64,000 nt of DNA. Source: DASWZN01 sp963841635. Its GTDB lineage: Bacteria; Acidobacteriota; Terriglobia; Bryobacterales; Bryobacteraceae. Shown here one piece after another: positions 27,490-36,053 of this stretch. How positions within the stretch are numbered: the first letter of the stretch is position 1; every line of letters starts with the position of its first letter. The notes under the pieces were generated by a model. It saw nothing but the letters and a program-made list of their open reading frames with translations. It did no database searches and was not told the DNA's origin. Made by a program: the position numbers and the translations under genes. Location of the stretch: positions 744,001 to 808,000 of the forward strand of contig CAWJDO010000002.1 in the NCBI GenBank assembly GCA_963841635.1, in the 5' to 3' direction.

Positions 27490-28581
27490 ATGAAGTACAT
27501 ACTGCGCATCCTGCTCACGCTAGCGGCTGGTTGGCACGCCGGCGCGCAGGAGAAACTGGCGGGCGGGCCTTTCACCGTCAATGTCGGTGAGAGGTCCGCT
27601 ACGGTTGTCTGGATCGTCGAGACCGGCCGCGTCGCGCTGGGCACGACCTCCGAGAGGCTCGATACTACGGCCCCGTCCTTGGAGACTCGCAAGGTGACCC
27701 TCACCGGTCTCACTCCCGGCACCGCCTATCACTTCGACGTCACCGGAGCGGAGTCGGGCAAGGGGACTTTCCGAACGGCCCCTCATGGGGACGCGCCTTT
27801 TCAGTTCGTCGTCTACGGCGACACTCGCACACGTCACGACGTGCATCGTCGGGTGATCGACGCGCTTCTGAAGCAAGCGCAACCGGACCTGGTACTCCAC
27901 ACCGGCGACCTGGTTGCCAACGGGTCCGACACCTCCCTCTGGCCTGTCTTTTTCGACATAGAGCATGAACTGCTGCGCGGGACTGCGTTTTTCCCGGTCC
28001 TGGGCAACCACGAACGCAATGATCGGAACTTCTACGAGTTCTTTGATGTCCCCGCGACGCCTTACCGCTCCTTCAACTGGGGCACGGCCCATTTTGTCCT
28101 ATTGGACAGCGACATCGGCAACGTCTCGAAAAGTGACACGGATAGGAAGGCGTTCTGGAACCAGCAGGTCCAGTGGCTGGAGGACGACCTTCAGAAGAGC
28201 CGGGGGGCGGCTTTTCGTTTTGTGATCGCACACCACCCGCCGCTGACCGCCGTCGCGAAGCGCCAGGGCGACAATCCGCACATGACGGCGCTGATGCCCC
28301 TGTTCGAAAAGTACAGAGTCACCGCGGGCTTCTTCGGACACGACCACAACTATCAGCATTACCTGCGGAACGGCGTTCACTACCTGATTACAGGAGGCGG
28401 CGGTGCACCGCTTTACGACGTCGACCGGCCTCCCGAGGGAATCACGCTGAAAGTGGCGAGCACGGAGAACTTCCTGGTGGTTGACGTCGCAGGGAGCCAC
28501 GCGCACGTGCGCGCCAGCACCCCGGCTGGCGAAACGCTGGAGACTACGGACCTGACGGCGACTCCCGATCCAAAGCAGTAG
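27490..28581 (+). CDS. Secreted purple-acid-phosphatase-like metallophosphoesterase
   Basis: A 363-residue protein from MKYILRILLTLAAGWHAGAQ, a signal peptide. A fibronectin-type N-domain (about 25-100, LTGLTPGTAYHFDV) precedes a calcineurin-like catalytic domain with all metal ligands: GDTR, GDLVANG, GNHE, AHHPP and GHDHNY. This layout is that of purple acid phosphatases, which hydrolyse phosphomonoesters outside the cytoplasm. It starts 19 bases after a TonB-dependent receptor and is probably co-transcribed, suggesting that the receptor takes up the dephosphorylated or phosphate-bearing product. Confidence 0.87.
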   Translation: MKYILRILLTLAAGWHAGAQEKLAGGPFTVNVGERSATVVWIVETGRVALGTTSERLDTTAPSLETRKVTLTGLTPGTAYHFDVTGAESGKGTFRTAPHGDAPFQFVVYGDTRTRHDVHRRVIDALLKQAQPDLVLHTGDLVANGSDTSLWPVFFDIEHELLRGTAFFPVLGNHERNDRNFYEFFDVPATPYRSFNWGTAHFVLLDSDIGNVSKSDTDRKAFWNQQVQWLEDDLQKSRGAAFRFVIAHHPPLTAVAKRQGDNPHMTALMPLFEKYRVTAGFFGHDHNYQHYLRNGVHYLITGGGGAPLYDVDRPPEGITLKVASTENFLVVDVAGSHAHVRASTPAGETLETTDLTATPDPKQ

Positions 28582-28597
28582 ACCGTCCGCCGTGCGT

Positions 28598-30028
28598 TCA
28601 ACGGCTTTTGTCGAAGCCGATCAGACCGTCGCGGTAATCGAGGGTCACAGTGTAGCGGCTCAGCATCGGATAGCCGATCAGCCCCGAGATTTCGACCCCA
28701 TGCAGGTTGCTCAGGCGGGCAAAATCGAGCGTGACCGCATTGGGGTCGAGAAGATCGCGGTCGCCGACGCGAATTTGAACCGGACCGGCGAGATGTGCGT
28801 CCGCCCGCCCGCCGCCCGGCCCTACTACCTCGACCTCGGGCTCCGCGGCTGAGCCCAGACGCCGAGAAACGGAGCTGAAAGCGGCCCCCGTATCAAGGAT
28901 CAAATAGCCGGAGGAGTACGCATCGAACCTCGCGTTGACCAGCAGCAGGTGGTCGGCCTGGCAGACCGGGACCAAACTGGCCATTCCCGCTGGTGTGTTG
29001 GACTGGCCCTGTGTCGGCTCATCCGGATAGGGGAGCAATTCAAGGATCCTGCGCCGCGCATCCAGCCGGATGATAAAGCGCTGGAACAGCGTGGCTCCAA
29101 CGACCCCATCGACCTGATCGGCGACGGCGCCGTTGGCAACCTCGACCACACAGTTCCGTAAATGCAGATCGCCCACTCGGACCGAGTCGGCCAGTGTCTT
29201 TCGAGTTTCAATGCCGCTCTCGCCGACTCCGCGCAAGCCCGCTTCGGCCAGGAACTCCAGGCCGAGCCCTTCAGCCGCCCGACTGGATATGACGATGCCG
29301 GGGGCTCCGGTGTCCAGCAGCAGGCGCAGCGGCTTGCCTCCATTGATACTCACCGCAAGCAAGAGCCCGCGCGCCGACCCCGGCTGCGGCACCCAATCCG
29401 TCATGCGGAGACGGTACGATCCGTTAGGCCCGTCCAGAAGACCCAGTTTTCGCGAGCCGAGACGCTGAAGCAATTGCAGACGCCCCAGCGCCGATTCGAG
29501 CGCCTCACGTGACAGGCCCTTTCCTACGGCAAGATACCGCTGTAGCAGGCTCGCCTCCTGCGTCGGGTCCGACACCGCGGACGAGTACGCCAGGACGGTC
29601 TCGGGGTCGTTCGGGTTCAGAGAGTAAGCGGCGACCATGTGTTGCAGTGCCGACACACGCCTGAAGTGGAGCAGATCGAGACGCCCAAGACCGAGGTGCG
29701 CGCGGGCGCAGTTCGGGTTGGCGGCGATGGCGGCGCTGAAGTATCCCTCGGACGTCTCGAAATCCGCGCGGCGAAAGCTGACATCGCCAAGCAGCGCGAG
29801 AGTTTCCGCCTGATCCGGAGCCGCCCGTTCCGCGGCAGCTGCCTCCGCCATTGCCTGGCCCATGCGTCCCGAGCGCAAAAGAGAACGCGCCTTGCCGACG
29901 CGAAGGGCAAGATCATCGCGTTCTGGATTTCGGGCTAGCGGGTTCACCTCGGCTGGCCCGGCGGCGAGCGCCAGCCAAGCCATCAGAAGCGCCAGTCCGC
30001 AGGAACGTGCTGTCGATCCCAGACGCAT
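28598..30028 (-). CDS. TPR protein with two retropepsin-like aspartyl protease domains
   Basis: A 476-residue protein from ATG 30028 with a signal peptide (MRLGSTARSCGLALLMAWLALAAG). TPR-like helices occupy about 30-180 (MAEAAAAERAAPDQAETLALLGD, AAIAANPNCARAHLGLGRLD). Two aspartyl-protease folds follow, each with the catalytic triplet: LLLDTGAPGIVISS and LILDTGAAFSSVSR. Two retropepsin-like halves in one chain could form an internal dimer, as in pepsins. The frame is open 18 codons further upstream, but a Pho-box cluster at 30065-30093 overlaps that part, so ATG 30028 is chosen. The ribosome-binding site is weak. Confidence 0.75.
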   Translation of the reverse strand: MRLGSTARSCGLALLMAWLALAAGPAEVNPLARNPERDDLALRVGKARSLLRSGRMGQAMAEAAAAERAAPDQAETLALLGDVSFRRADFETSEGYFSAAIAANPNCARAHLGLGRLDLLHFRRVSALQHMVAAYSLNPNDPETVLAYSSAVSDPTQEASLLQRYLAVGKGLSREALESALGRLQLLQRLGSRKLGLLDGPNGSYRLRMTDWVPQPGSARGLLLAVSINGGKPLRLLLDTGAPGIVISSRAAEGLGLEFLAEAGLRGVGESGIETRKTLADSVRVGDLHLRNCVVEVANGAVADQVDGVVGATLFQRFIIRLDARRRILELLPYPDEPTQGQSNTPAGMASLVPVCQADHLLLVNARFDAYSSGYLILDTGAAFSSVSRRLGSAAEPEVEVVGPGGGRADAHLAGPVQIRVGDRDLLDPNAVTLDFARLSNLHGVEISGLIGYPMLSRYTVTLDYRDGLIGFDKSR

Positions 30029-30064
30029 AAATGGGGTAAAGAGTCTTCTCCCAGCCCACCGTAT

Positions 30065-30093
30065 TTTACAGCAACGTGACAACTGCGTTACGG
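30065..30093 (-). promoter_or_regulatory. Pho-box-like repeats upstream of the TPR/aspartyl-protease gene
   Basis: Reading toward the gene, CCGTAAC, TTGTCAC and CTGTAAA occur at exactly 11-bp spacing (4-base linkers GCAG and GTTG). The E. coli PhoB box is two 7-mers CTGTCAT and CTGT(C/A)A(C/T) with the same period. The site lies 37 bases before ATG 30028. Confidence 0.7.
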
Positions 30094-30111
30094 AAATGTT
30101 TATCCAGGCTG

Positions 30112-30129
30112 TCGTAACGCGACTGTAAC
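30112..30129 (+). promoter_or_regulatory. Pho-box-like site, distal to the pit operon
   Basis: TCGTAAC-GCGA-CTGTAAC, two 7-mers at 11-bp spacing, oriented toward the small ORF and pit. The same first 7-mer occurs in the site at 53658. Confidence 0.65.
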
Positions 30130-30159
30130 AATGCAGACCTTTGAACCGAGCTTGCGGGA

Positions 30160-30199
30160 ACTTAACACCTCTTTAACCGTTTTGTCATGATTCTGTAAC
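30160..30199 (+). promoter_or_regulatory. Four-unit Pho box upstream of the small ORF and pit
   Basis: ACTTAAC, CTTTAAC, TTGTCAT and CTGTAAC follow one another with 4-base linkers, exactly 11 bp apart. The last two units match the classical Pho-box consensus at 6/7 and 7/7. The site ends 23 bases before the GTG of the 55-codon ORF, suitable for activation. Confidence 0.8.
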
Positions 30200-30222
30200 A
30201 ATCGGACGCTATCCTGCCAGCT

Positions 30223-30390
30223 GTGCGCGGGACCCTCGTAGTGGCCGCGATCCTCGCGGTTTGTCTGGGCGCAGTCGCGCTCACGGTTCGCAGCAGACGA
30301 CCCGATCCGAAGTGGGCGCTGCTGGCTGGACTCATCCAGCGCGCTGACTCCGAGGATGAATCGATGCCCGGCCATCCCAATGTCCGATAA
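30223..30390 (+). CDS. Small single-span membrane protein overlapping pit
   Basis: A 55-codon frame starting GTG 30223: VRGTLVVAAILAVCLGAVAL is one membrane helix, followed by a basic stop-transfer (TVRSRRPDPK) and a short tail. Its TAA overlaps the pit start by 11 bases, and pit has no ribosome-binding site of its own, so coupled translation is likely. It sits directly behind a four-unit Pho box. I do not recognise a family. Alternatively this is only a leader whose translation opens the pit start. Confidence 0.55.
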   Translation: MRGTLVVAAILAVCLGAVALTVRSRRPDPKWALLAGLIQRADSEDESMPGHPNVR

Positions 30391-31390
30391 GCTACTGCTG
30401 GTTCTGGTGATCGTCGGCGTTGCCCTAGCCTTCGATTTCCTCAACGGCTTCCATGATGCCGCCAATTCCGTGGCCACCGTCGTCGCCACCCGTGTCCTGA
30501 CGCCCTTACAGGCAGTGATCTGGGCGGCCTTCTTCAACTTCGTTTCCGCATTCAGCTTCGGCACCGGAGTTGCCAAGACCGTCGGCAAGGGCATGGTGGA
30601 CCTCAGCTCCGTGACTCCCTATGTCATCCTGTGCGGCCTCGTCGGCGCCGTCTTCTGGGACCTCATCACGTGGTGGTTCGGGCTGCCCACCAGTTCCTCG
30701 CACGCCCTGTTCGGCGGCTACGCAGGCGCCGCCATCGCGCGCGCCTCCAGCTTCCACGTGCTGATCTGGAGCGGTTGGATCAAGACCCTGATCTTCATGG
30801 CGCTCGCTCCGCTCATCGGACTGATCGCCGCGCACATCTTCATGACCGCCGTCTACTGGCTCTTTCAGAACTCGAGCCCCAAGAAGATGGACATCTACTT
30901 CCGCAAGCTTCAGCTCCTGTCCGCCGCGGCCTTCAGCTACTCCCACGGCACGAACGACGCACAGAAGACCATGGGCATCATCACCGGCGTCCTGGTCGCG
31001 ACGAAGTACCTGAAGACTTTCGAGGTGCCGATCTGGGTGATCCTGTCAGCGCACGCGGCTATCGGACTCGGAACTATGAGCGGCGGCTGGCGCATCGTCC
31101 ATACCATGGGGTCACGGATTACGAAGCTGAAGCCACGGGGCGGCTTTTGCGCCGAAACCGCGGCGGCCACGTCGATTCTCCTGGCCACCTTCATGGGAGT
31201 GGGCGTATCGACAACGCACGTGATTACCGGCGCGATCGCGGGGGTCGGCTCCATACAGCGCGTCAAGGCGGTGCGCTGGGGCGTCGCCGCCAACATTGCC
31301 TGGGCGTGGATACTCACCATCCCTGCCGCGGCACTGATGTCCTGGGTGACCTACTCGCTCCTCTTCAGCTGGGGTTTCGACGCGCGCTAG
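30380..31390 (+). CDS. pit: Low-affinity inorganic phosphate transporter, Pit family
   Basis: A 336-residue membrane protein. The duplicated PHO4 signatures are visible: DFLNGFHDAANSVATVVATRVL near the N-terminus and SYSHGTNDAQKTMGIITG in the second half, with GLPTSSSHALFGGYAGA and GVGVSTTHVITGAIAGVG. Pit proteins carry metal-phosphate with protons into the cytoplasm. ATG 30380 begins the conserved part; an in-frame ATG at 30356 is possible. A Pho-box cluster upstream implies induction under phosphate limitation, which is unusual for Pit in enteric bacteria but reported elsewhere. Confidence 0.93.
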   Translation: MSDKLLLVLVIVGVALAFDFLNGFHDAANSVATVVATRVLTPLQAVIWAAFFNFVSAFSFGTGVAKTVGKGMVDLSSVTPYVILCGLVGAVFWDLITWWFGLPTSSSHALFGGYAGAAIARASSFHVLIWSGWIKTLIFMALAPLIGLIAAHIFMTAVYWLFQNSSPKKMDIYFRKLQLLSAAAFSYSHGTNDAQKTMGIITGVLVATKYLKTFEVPIWVILSAHAAIGLGTMSGGWRIVHTMGSRITKLKPRGGFCAETAAATSILLATFMGVGVSTTHVITGAIAGVGSIQRVKAVRWGVAANIAWAWILTIPAAALMSWVTYSLLFSWGFDAR

Positions 31391-31598
31391 CGCGGCGCAG
31401 CACGCAACCCGCCCAACGTCGTCAGAAGAAGAAGTGCCGGGGCCCACTCGGCATCCGCCGTCACAGTCGCATTACAGGCCGCCCGATGGTTGGGGAGCGA
31501 GGAGGCGAGTCGGCCCGAAGAGCGGAAGTGCGGCCAGTCGGGGTCGGAGGCGACTCGCGGATATGACAGACGACTCGGGGGCCATTCTAGCCCTGTGC

Positions 31599-32999
31599 CT
31601 AGGCGCTCTCCTGTTGGCACGGCGGAAACCGCACTCGAAAGGTCGATCCGCCCCCTGGCGTGCTCTCAACTTCGACGACCGCGCCGTGGTCCCCGGAGAT
31701 CTGCCGCGCGATCGCCAAGCCCAGGCCATGGCCGCCGGTCCTGATTCGGGAAGGATCAGCCCGGTAAAACCTTTCGAAAATGCGAGGCAGATCGTCTTGA
31801 GAAATGCCGATGCCAGTGTCCTGAACGACGAAGAACGGCGCCCCTTGTTCGAGTCCGTGCAGGATGGTCACCGTGCCGCCAGTAGGGGTGAACTTCAATG
31901 CGTTGTCGACCAGCGCCACCACGAGCCTGCGAAGCTGCGTGGCGCGTCCCGACACGTGAAGAGGCGAAGCCGGGCCGCTGGCCAGCAGGCTGACTTGTCG
32001 TGCGGCGGCCGCATCGCTCATCGACGTCACGACGTCTCGCACCACCACCGCCAGGTCAACGGGGTCGGAGGGCGGAGTCGATTTCGCCGCGTCCCCACGC
32101 GCTAGCAGGAGTAAGTCCTCGACAAGCGAAGCCGTGCTCTGGGCCTCCAGCATGATTTTGCGGAGTGCTTCACGGTAGGCCTCGACCGGCCGTTCGCGGC
32201 GCATAGCGATTTCGGCCTCCGCGAGGATCAGCGCCACGGGCGACCGGAGTTCGTGAGACGCGTCCGCGGTGAACTGTTTCAGCGAGCCGAAGGCGGTCTC
32301 AAGGCGAGTGAGCATTCCGTTGAAAGTCTGGGCCAGGTCGTGAACCTCGTCTAGCGCAGCCGGCATGTCCAATCTCCTGGAGAGGTTGTCGCTGCTTATG
32401 CTGCGAGCGGCGGCAGCGATCTGCCCAACCGGCGCCAGCGCGCGCCGACTCACCCAATACCCGGCGAACGAAGACAGAAGCAGAAGAGCGGGCACGCTCC
32501 ACAGCAGCGACGTGCGCAGCCGGTCCAGAACCACGAATTCGGGCTCTAGGGAGGTGGCGGTACTCACCCTGTAACGCCGGTTCGCAATGGTCACGATCTC
32601 GGTGCAGAAGCGGTATGGAACCCGCTGAAACAGCGCCGTTGCGTGTTCACTTGTGCCTCCGGCCTTCACGGTCAGCGGCAGTAACGATTGCGTGGTGGCT
32701 TTGGCGGGCAGGATCTCGAAACCTGATTCGTCGAGCACCTGCAGCAGACCGCCTTCGGGCGCGGCTGCAGCATACTCGCGCAGTTCGCCCCGCAGGTGTC
32801 TGTCTGAGGCGACGCCAACGTCACTGCGCAAGACGCTCGCCAGGCCCCGGGTCCGGAACGACAACTGCTCGTCGACGGCTTCGAGCAGACTGCGGCGGAC
32901 GGCCAGCCATGTCCCTACGCCAAACAACAACAGGCCGATCGCAAAGAAACCGGCGTACCACAGTGTCAGCCTGAGGCCGATCGATAACGAGCGCTTCAC
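31599..32999 (-). CDS. Sensor histidine kinase with HAMP domain
   Basis: A 466-residue class I kinase: TM1 (about 10-34), a periplasmic sensor of about 125 residues, TM2 (163-182), HAMP (183-236), HisKA with phospho-acceptor His249 in DASHELRSPVAL, and HATPase with VDNALKFTPTGG, DTGIGIS and GHGLGLAIA. It starts inside the last codons of the response-regulator gene (4-base overlap), so the two form one operon. A Pho-box-like array lies upstream of the regulator, pointing to a PhoR-like role, although the sensor is of the CusS/QseC type rather than the PAS-containing PhoR type. Confidence 0.92.
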   Translation of the reverse strand: MKRSLSIGLRLTLWYAGFFAIGLLLFGVGTWLAVRRSLLEAVDEQLSFRTRGLASVLRSDVGVASDRHLRGELREYAAAAPEGGLLQVLDESGFEILPAKATTQSLLPLTVKAGGTSEHATALFQRVPYRFCTEIVTIANRRYRVSTATSLEPEFVVLDRLRTSLLWSVPALLLLSSFAGYWVSRRALAPVGQIAAAARSISSDNLSRRLDMPAALDEVHDLAQTFNGMLTRLETAFGSLKQFTADASHELRSPVALILAEAEIAMRRERPVEAYREALRKIMLEAQSTASLVEDLLLLARGDAAKSTPPSDPVDLAVVVRDVVTSMSDAAAARQVSLLASGPASPLHVSGRATQLRRLVVALVDNALKFTPTGGTVTILHGLEQGAPFFVVQDTGIGISQDDLPRIFERFYRADPSRIRTGGHGLGLAIARQISGDHGAVVEVESTPGGGSTFRVRFPPCQQESA

Positions 33000-33673
33000 T
33001 CCTCAGGCTCCCGCACACAATAGCCAATGCCGCGGATGGTGTGAAGAAGCTTCGGCCCACTCCGGCCGTCGATCTTCCGGCGCAACGAATGAACGAAGGC
33101 GTCCAGGTTGCCATCGCCGATGTCGGCATCAAACCCCCAGACTTCCTGGATGATGACAGAGCGCGGCACCACCGACCGGGCGCGTCGGAGGAGCAGGCCC
33201 AGGAGGCTGAATTCCGTAGGAGTCAGCGGAATCCTCCGACCGCCACGTATTACCTCACGAGACGTTTCATCCAGCGTCAGGTCGCCCAGCGTAACGTGGA
33301 TGGAGCGCGTGATCGGTCCTCGCCTTGTGAGGGCGCGGAGACGCGCCAGCAGGACCTCAAACGAGCAGGGCTTGGTGACGTAGTCGTCGGCTCCTGCGTC
33401 CAGGCCGTAGATGACGTCGCATTCTTCGTCCCGGGCCGTCAGCATGAGAATGGGTGTCCGGTTCTGCTTCTCGCGCAGCCTGCGGGCTACGGTGAAGCCG
33501 TCCATCGCTGGCAGCAGAACGTCCAGAACGATAACGTCAAACGCCTGCTGGAGCGCACACCGGAGGCCACCCGGGCCGTCGGAAGATATCGCCACCGCAT
33601 GACCCTCCTCCTCGAGACCGCGCCTCAGCGCGTCGGCCAGGCGGTAGTCATCTTCGACGAGCAGAACCTGCAT
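32996..33673 (-). CDS. OmpR/PhoB-family response regulator
   Basis: A 225-residue regulator: receiver domain with acidic pocket E7-D8-D9, phospho-acceptor Asp51 in VIVLDVLLPAMDGF, Thr in LMLTARDEE and Lys in YVTKPCSFEVL. The winged-helix domain (about 128-222) has LTPTEFSLLGLLLRRA and LLHTIRGIGYCVREPE. Four 11-bp-spaced Pho-type half-sites precede the gene, suggesting autoregulation, so this may be the local PhoB. The neighbouring kinase is downstream with a 4-base overlap. Confidence 0.93.
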   Translation of the reverse strand: MQVLLVEDDYRLADALRRGLEEEGHAVAISSDGPGGLRCALQQAFDVIVLDVLLPAMDGFTVARRLREKQNRTPILMLTARDEECDVIYGLDAGADDYVTKPCSFEVLLARLRALTRRGPITRSIHVTLGDLTLDETSREVIRGGRRIPLTPTEFSLLGLLLRRARSVVPRSVIIQEVWGFDADIGDGNLDAFVHSLRRKIDGRSGPKLLHTIRGIGYCVREPEE

Positions 33674-33701
33674 GAGTTTCTGTCCAGCATATACGCGCTC
33701 T

Positions 33702-33741
33702 GTTACGCAGTGATTCGAAACCGATTACAGGAGCGTGACGA
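33702..33741 (-). promoter_or_regulatory. Pho-box-like array upstream of the response regulator
   Basis: On the minus strand TCGTCAC, CTGTAAT, TTCGAAT and GCGTAAC follow at 11-bp spacing, reading toward the regulator. The first, second and fourth resemble Pho half-sites; the third is poor. A TATATG segment lies between the array and the ATG at 33673. Confidence 0.6.
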
Positions 33742-33920
33742 TTGCCCCTATCGGAGCCCGGCGAGTGGCGCAATGAAAGATACTCGGACTCGCAATCTGG
33801 GCGTAACGTCCCCTTCAGGCGGTCTTCATTTTCGGCTGTTCTAATACCCCTCACCGCACAAATGCGAGTGCTCACATCGCGGCCCGCCCGCGAGCCGAAA
33901 GATCAAAAAGGAGATACCGC

Positions 33921-34940
33921 TTGAAAACGAAACAACGAATCGCTCTAGGCGCCTCAGCCGCCTTGTTGATTGCCGCCACCGTGGGCGCCAGCTTGCATGC
34001 ATATGCGCCGGGAGCCCGCACCACGATCATGTCGCACAATGCGTACCCGGACCACGGCAAGTTCGTCGACCGTCTCGACCGCGCCATCGCCGCCGGCGTT
34101 CCGGTCGCCATCGAGCAGGATCTGGCGTGGGTGGATGGCAAGTCGCTTATGATCCACGGCAAGAAGAACGTCAGCGGCGACGATCCGACGCTGGAGAGCT
34201 ACTTCATTCCGAGGGTAAGGCCGGTCATCGAGAAGGCCCTGAAGGACGGCAACAAGGGGAACTGGCCCCTGGTGATCCTGTATCTGGACATCAAGAACGA
34301 TCCGCCGGAACACCTGCAGGCGGTCAACGAGTGGCTCGACCAATACAATGGCTGGCTCACTACTGCCGTGAAGACCGCGGACATGTCCAAGCAGTCGCCT
34401 CTCGATCTGAAGCCGATGATGGTTCTGGTGGAAGACAAGGAGAACGACATTAAGCAGCAGGTCTTTTACGACAACGTGCCGGTCGGCGGCAAGATCCGCG
34501 TGTTCGGTTCGCTGACGAAGCTCGACGAGAACCCCCAGAAGCTCCCCAGGGAGAGACGCGCGGAGGCGATTGCTTCGCTCTCGACCCTGGAGCCCGAGCA
34601 ACTGATCTCGCACAAAGCCGACAACTATCACCGCTGGTTTGGAATGAATTGGGCCTTTGTCGAAAAGGGAGGAGTGGTCGGCTCCGGCGAGTGGGCAAAG
34701 GAGACCGAGGCGCGTCTGAAGAAGTTCGTGGACCACGGCCACCACATGGGTTACTTCGTCGGCTTGTATTGCCTGGACGGCTACACGGCGGACGAGAACC
34801 AGGGGTGGGACAAGGACTACAACTTCGGCTCGAAGGGTAAAGTCCAGCCGCGGTGGCAGGCGGCAGTGCGCGCTCATGCCGACTTCATCTCGACGGACCA
34901 GATGGAAGACGTGGCTGCCGTGATCAAAGCGGCTCGCTAA
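33921..34940 (+). CDS. Secreted PLC-like phosphodiesterase (GDPD-type TIM barrel)
   Basis: A 339-residue protein starting at TTG 33921, supported by AAGGAG eight bases upstream. Signal peptide (IALGASAALLIAATVGASLHA). The mature start TTIMSHNAYPDHGKFVDRL and GVPVAIEQDLAWVDGKSLMIH fit the PLC-like phosphodiesterase superfamily, with the catalytic His in SHNA and acidic metal ligands in EQD and YLDIKND. The C-terminal part contains FVGLYCLDGY. It probably releases phosphorylated alcohols from phosphodiesters such as glycerophosphodiesters. It is followed by a beta-propeller 19 bases later. Confidence 0.78.
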   Translation: MKTKQRIALGASAALLIAATVGASLHAYAPGARTTIMSHNAYPDHGKFVDRLDRAIAAGVPVAIEQDLAWVDGKSLMIHGKKNVSGDDPTLESYFIPRVRPVIEKALKDGNKGNWPLVILYLDIKNDPPEHLQAVNEWLDQYNGWLTTAVKTADMSKQSPLDLKPMMVLVEDKENDIKQQVFYDNVPVGGKIRVFGSLTKLDENPQKLPRERRAEAIASLSTLEPEQLISHKADNYHRWFGMNWAFVEKGGVVGSGEWAKETEARLKKFVDHGHHMGYFVGLYCLDGYTADENQGWDKDYNFGSKGKVQPRWQAAVRAHADFISTDQMEDVAAVIKAAR

Positions 34941-34959
34941 CGAAGAAAAGGACACAACA

Positions 34960-35928
34960 ATGTTCAAGACATTTCTCATCGGTTTGGCCTCGATGACGGC
35001 CTTGTTGGCCGCGGACTACAAGGTGATGCAGACGGTCCCGGTGCCCGGCGACGCGGGGTGGGACTATCTCTCGGTGGACGCCAACGGGCGGCGGGTTTAC
35101 GTCTCTCACGGTATTCAGGTCGATGTGCTCGACGCGGACGACTTGAGGGTGGTCGGCACGATCTCCCCCACGCTCGGCGTTCACGGAATCGCGCTGGCGG
35201 CGAAACTGAACCGGGGTTTCATCACAGCCGGGCAGACCAACGACGTCGCCGTTTTCGATCTCAAGACGCAGCAGATCACCAGCCGCATTCCAACGGGCAA
35301 GAAGCCCGACGGGATCATTTATGACGGATCGACCAAGCGCATCATCGTCAGCAACGGCGGCAGCAACTCAAGCACGATCATCGACGCCGAGGGTGCCAAG
35401 GCCGTGGGCGATATCGACCTCGGCGGCAAGCCCGAGTTCGCCGCCGCGGATGGCAAGGGGAAGGTGTTCGTCAACCTGGAAGACAAAAACGAGATGGTCC
35501 GCATCGATCCGGTTGCGCTGAAGGTGGAAGCTCGCTGGCCGCTCGCCCCGTGCGAGGGTCCCTCGGCATTGGCCATGGATCGCGCGGGACGACGGCTCTT
35601 CGTCGGCTGCCACAACAACATGATGGCGGTCGTGAACGCGGACACTGGAGCCATCATCCAGACCGCGCCGATCGGAGCGCACGTGGACGCCGCTGCGTTC
35701 GATAAGGAAGCGAAGACCGTCTTCTTCTCGTGCGGCGATGGCACAGTAAGTGTGTTCCAGGAAGAGACGCCCGACAAACTCGTGGCTGCTGGAACCATCA
35801 CCACCGAACCGGGCGCCAAGACGGCCGCTCTCGATCCGAAGACCCACAATCTGTTTCTTTCCGTGGCCAAGCGCGAGGGCAAGACCGTTCAGCCGGGAAC
35901 GTTCCACGTCATCGTCTGCGCTCGCTAG
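34960..35928 (+). CDS. Secreted YVTN/YncE-like beta-propeller (1)
   Basis: A 322-residue protein with signal peptide MFKTFLIGLASMTALLAADY. About seven repeats of blade type are visible, each with a hydrophobic beta-strand and turn: NGRRVYVSHGIQVDVLDADD, NRGFITAGQTNDVAVFDLKT, TKRIIVSNGGSNSSTIIDAE, GKVFVNLEDKNEMVRIDP, GRRLFVGCHNNMMAVVNADT. Such propellers act as binding scaffolds or lactonase-like enzymes; no catalytic residues are clear. It lies in an operon-like run with the upstream phosphodiesterase and is related in type to the larger propeller at 40813. Confidence 0.78.
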   Translation: MFKTFLIGLASMTALLAADYKVMQTVPVPGDAGWDYLSVDANGRRVYVSHGIQVDVLDADDLRVVGTISPTLGVHGIALAAKLNRGFITAGQTNDVAVFDLKTQQITSRIPTGKKPDGIIYDGSTKRIIVSNGGSNSSTIIDAEGAKAVGDIDLGGKPEFAAADGKGKVFVNLEDKNEMVRIDPVALKVEARWPLAPCEGPSALAMDRAGRRLFVGCHNNMMAVVNADTGAIIQTAPIGAHVDAAAFDKEAKTVFFSCGDGTVSVFQEETPDKLVAAGTITTEPGAKTAALDPKTHNLFLSVAKREGKTVQPGTFHVIVCAR

Positions 35929-35946
35929 TCCAGGTGCCAGTGCGCC

Positions 35947-35978
35947 CGCCACAGCCGCGATTCGTCGGGGCTGTGGCG
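35947..35978 (+). terminator. Hairpin after the phosphodiesterase-propeller pair
   Basis: CGCCACAGCC at 35947-35956 pairs perfectly with GGCTGTGGCG at 35969-35978 around a 12-base loop. It lies 19 bases after the propeller stop. There is no T-run, so it may slow rather than end transcription into the following receptor gene. Confidence 0.5.
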
Positions 35979-36053
35979 GACGCGGTTCGCGTCCCCGGCG
36001 GCCAAGCCGAAAAGCAACAATTCAGTCCAGTGTGCTCAGGGAGGAGTTAGTCC

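Noticed and set aside
33760..33830. A further Pho-type site before the PLC-like phosphodiesterase
   Set aside because: Only one half-site (GCGTAAC) is present; the 7-mer 11 bp upstream does not fit.
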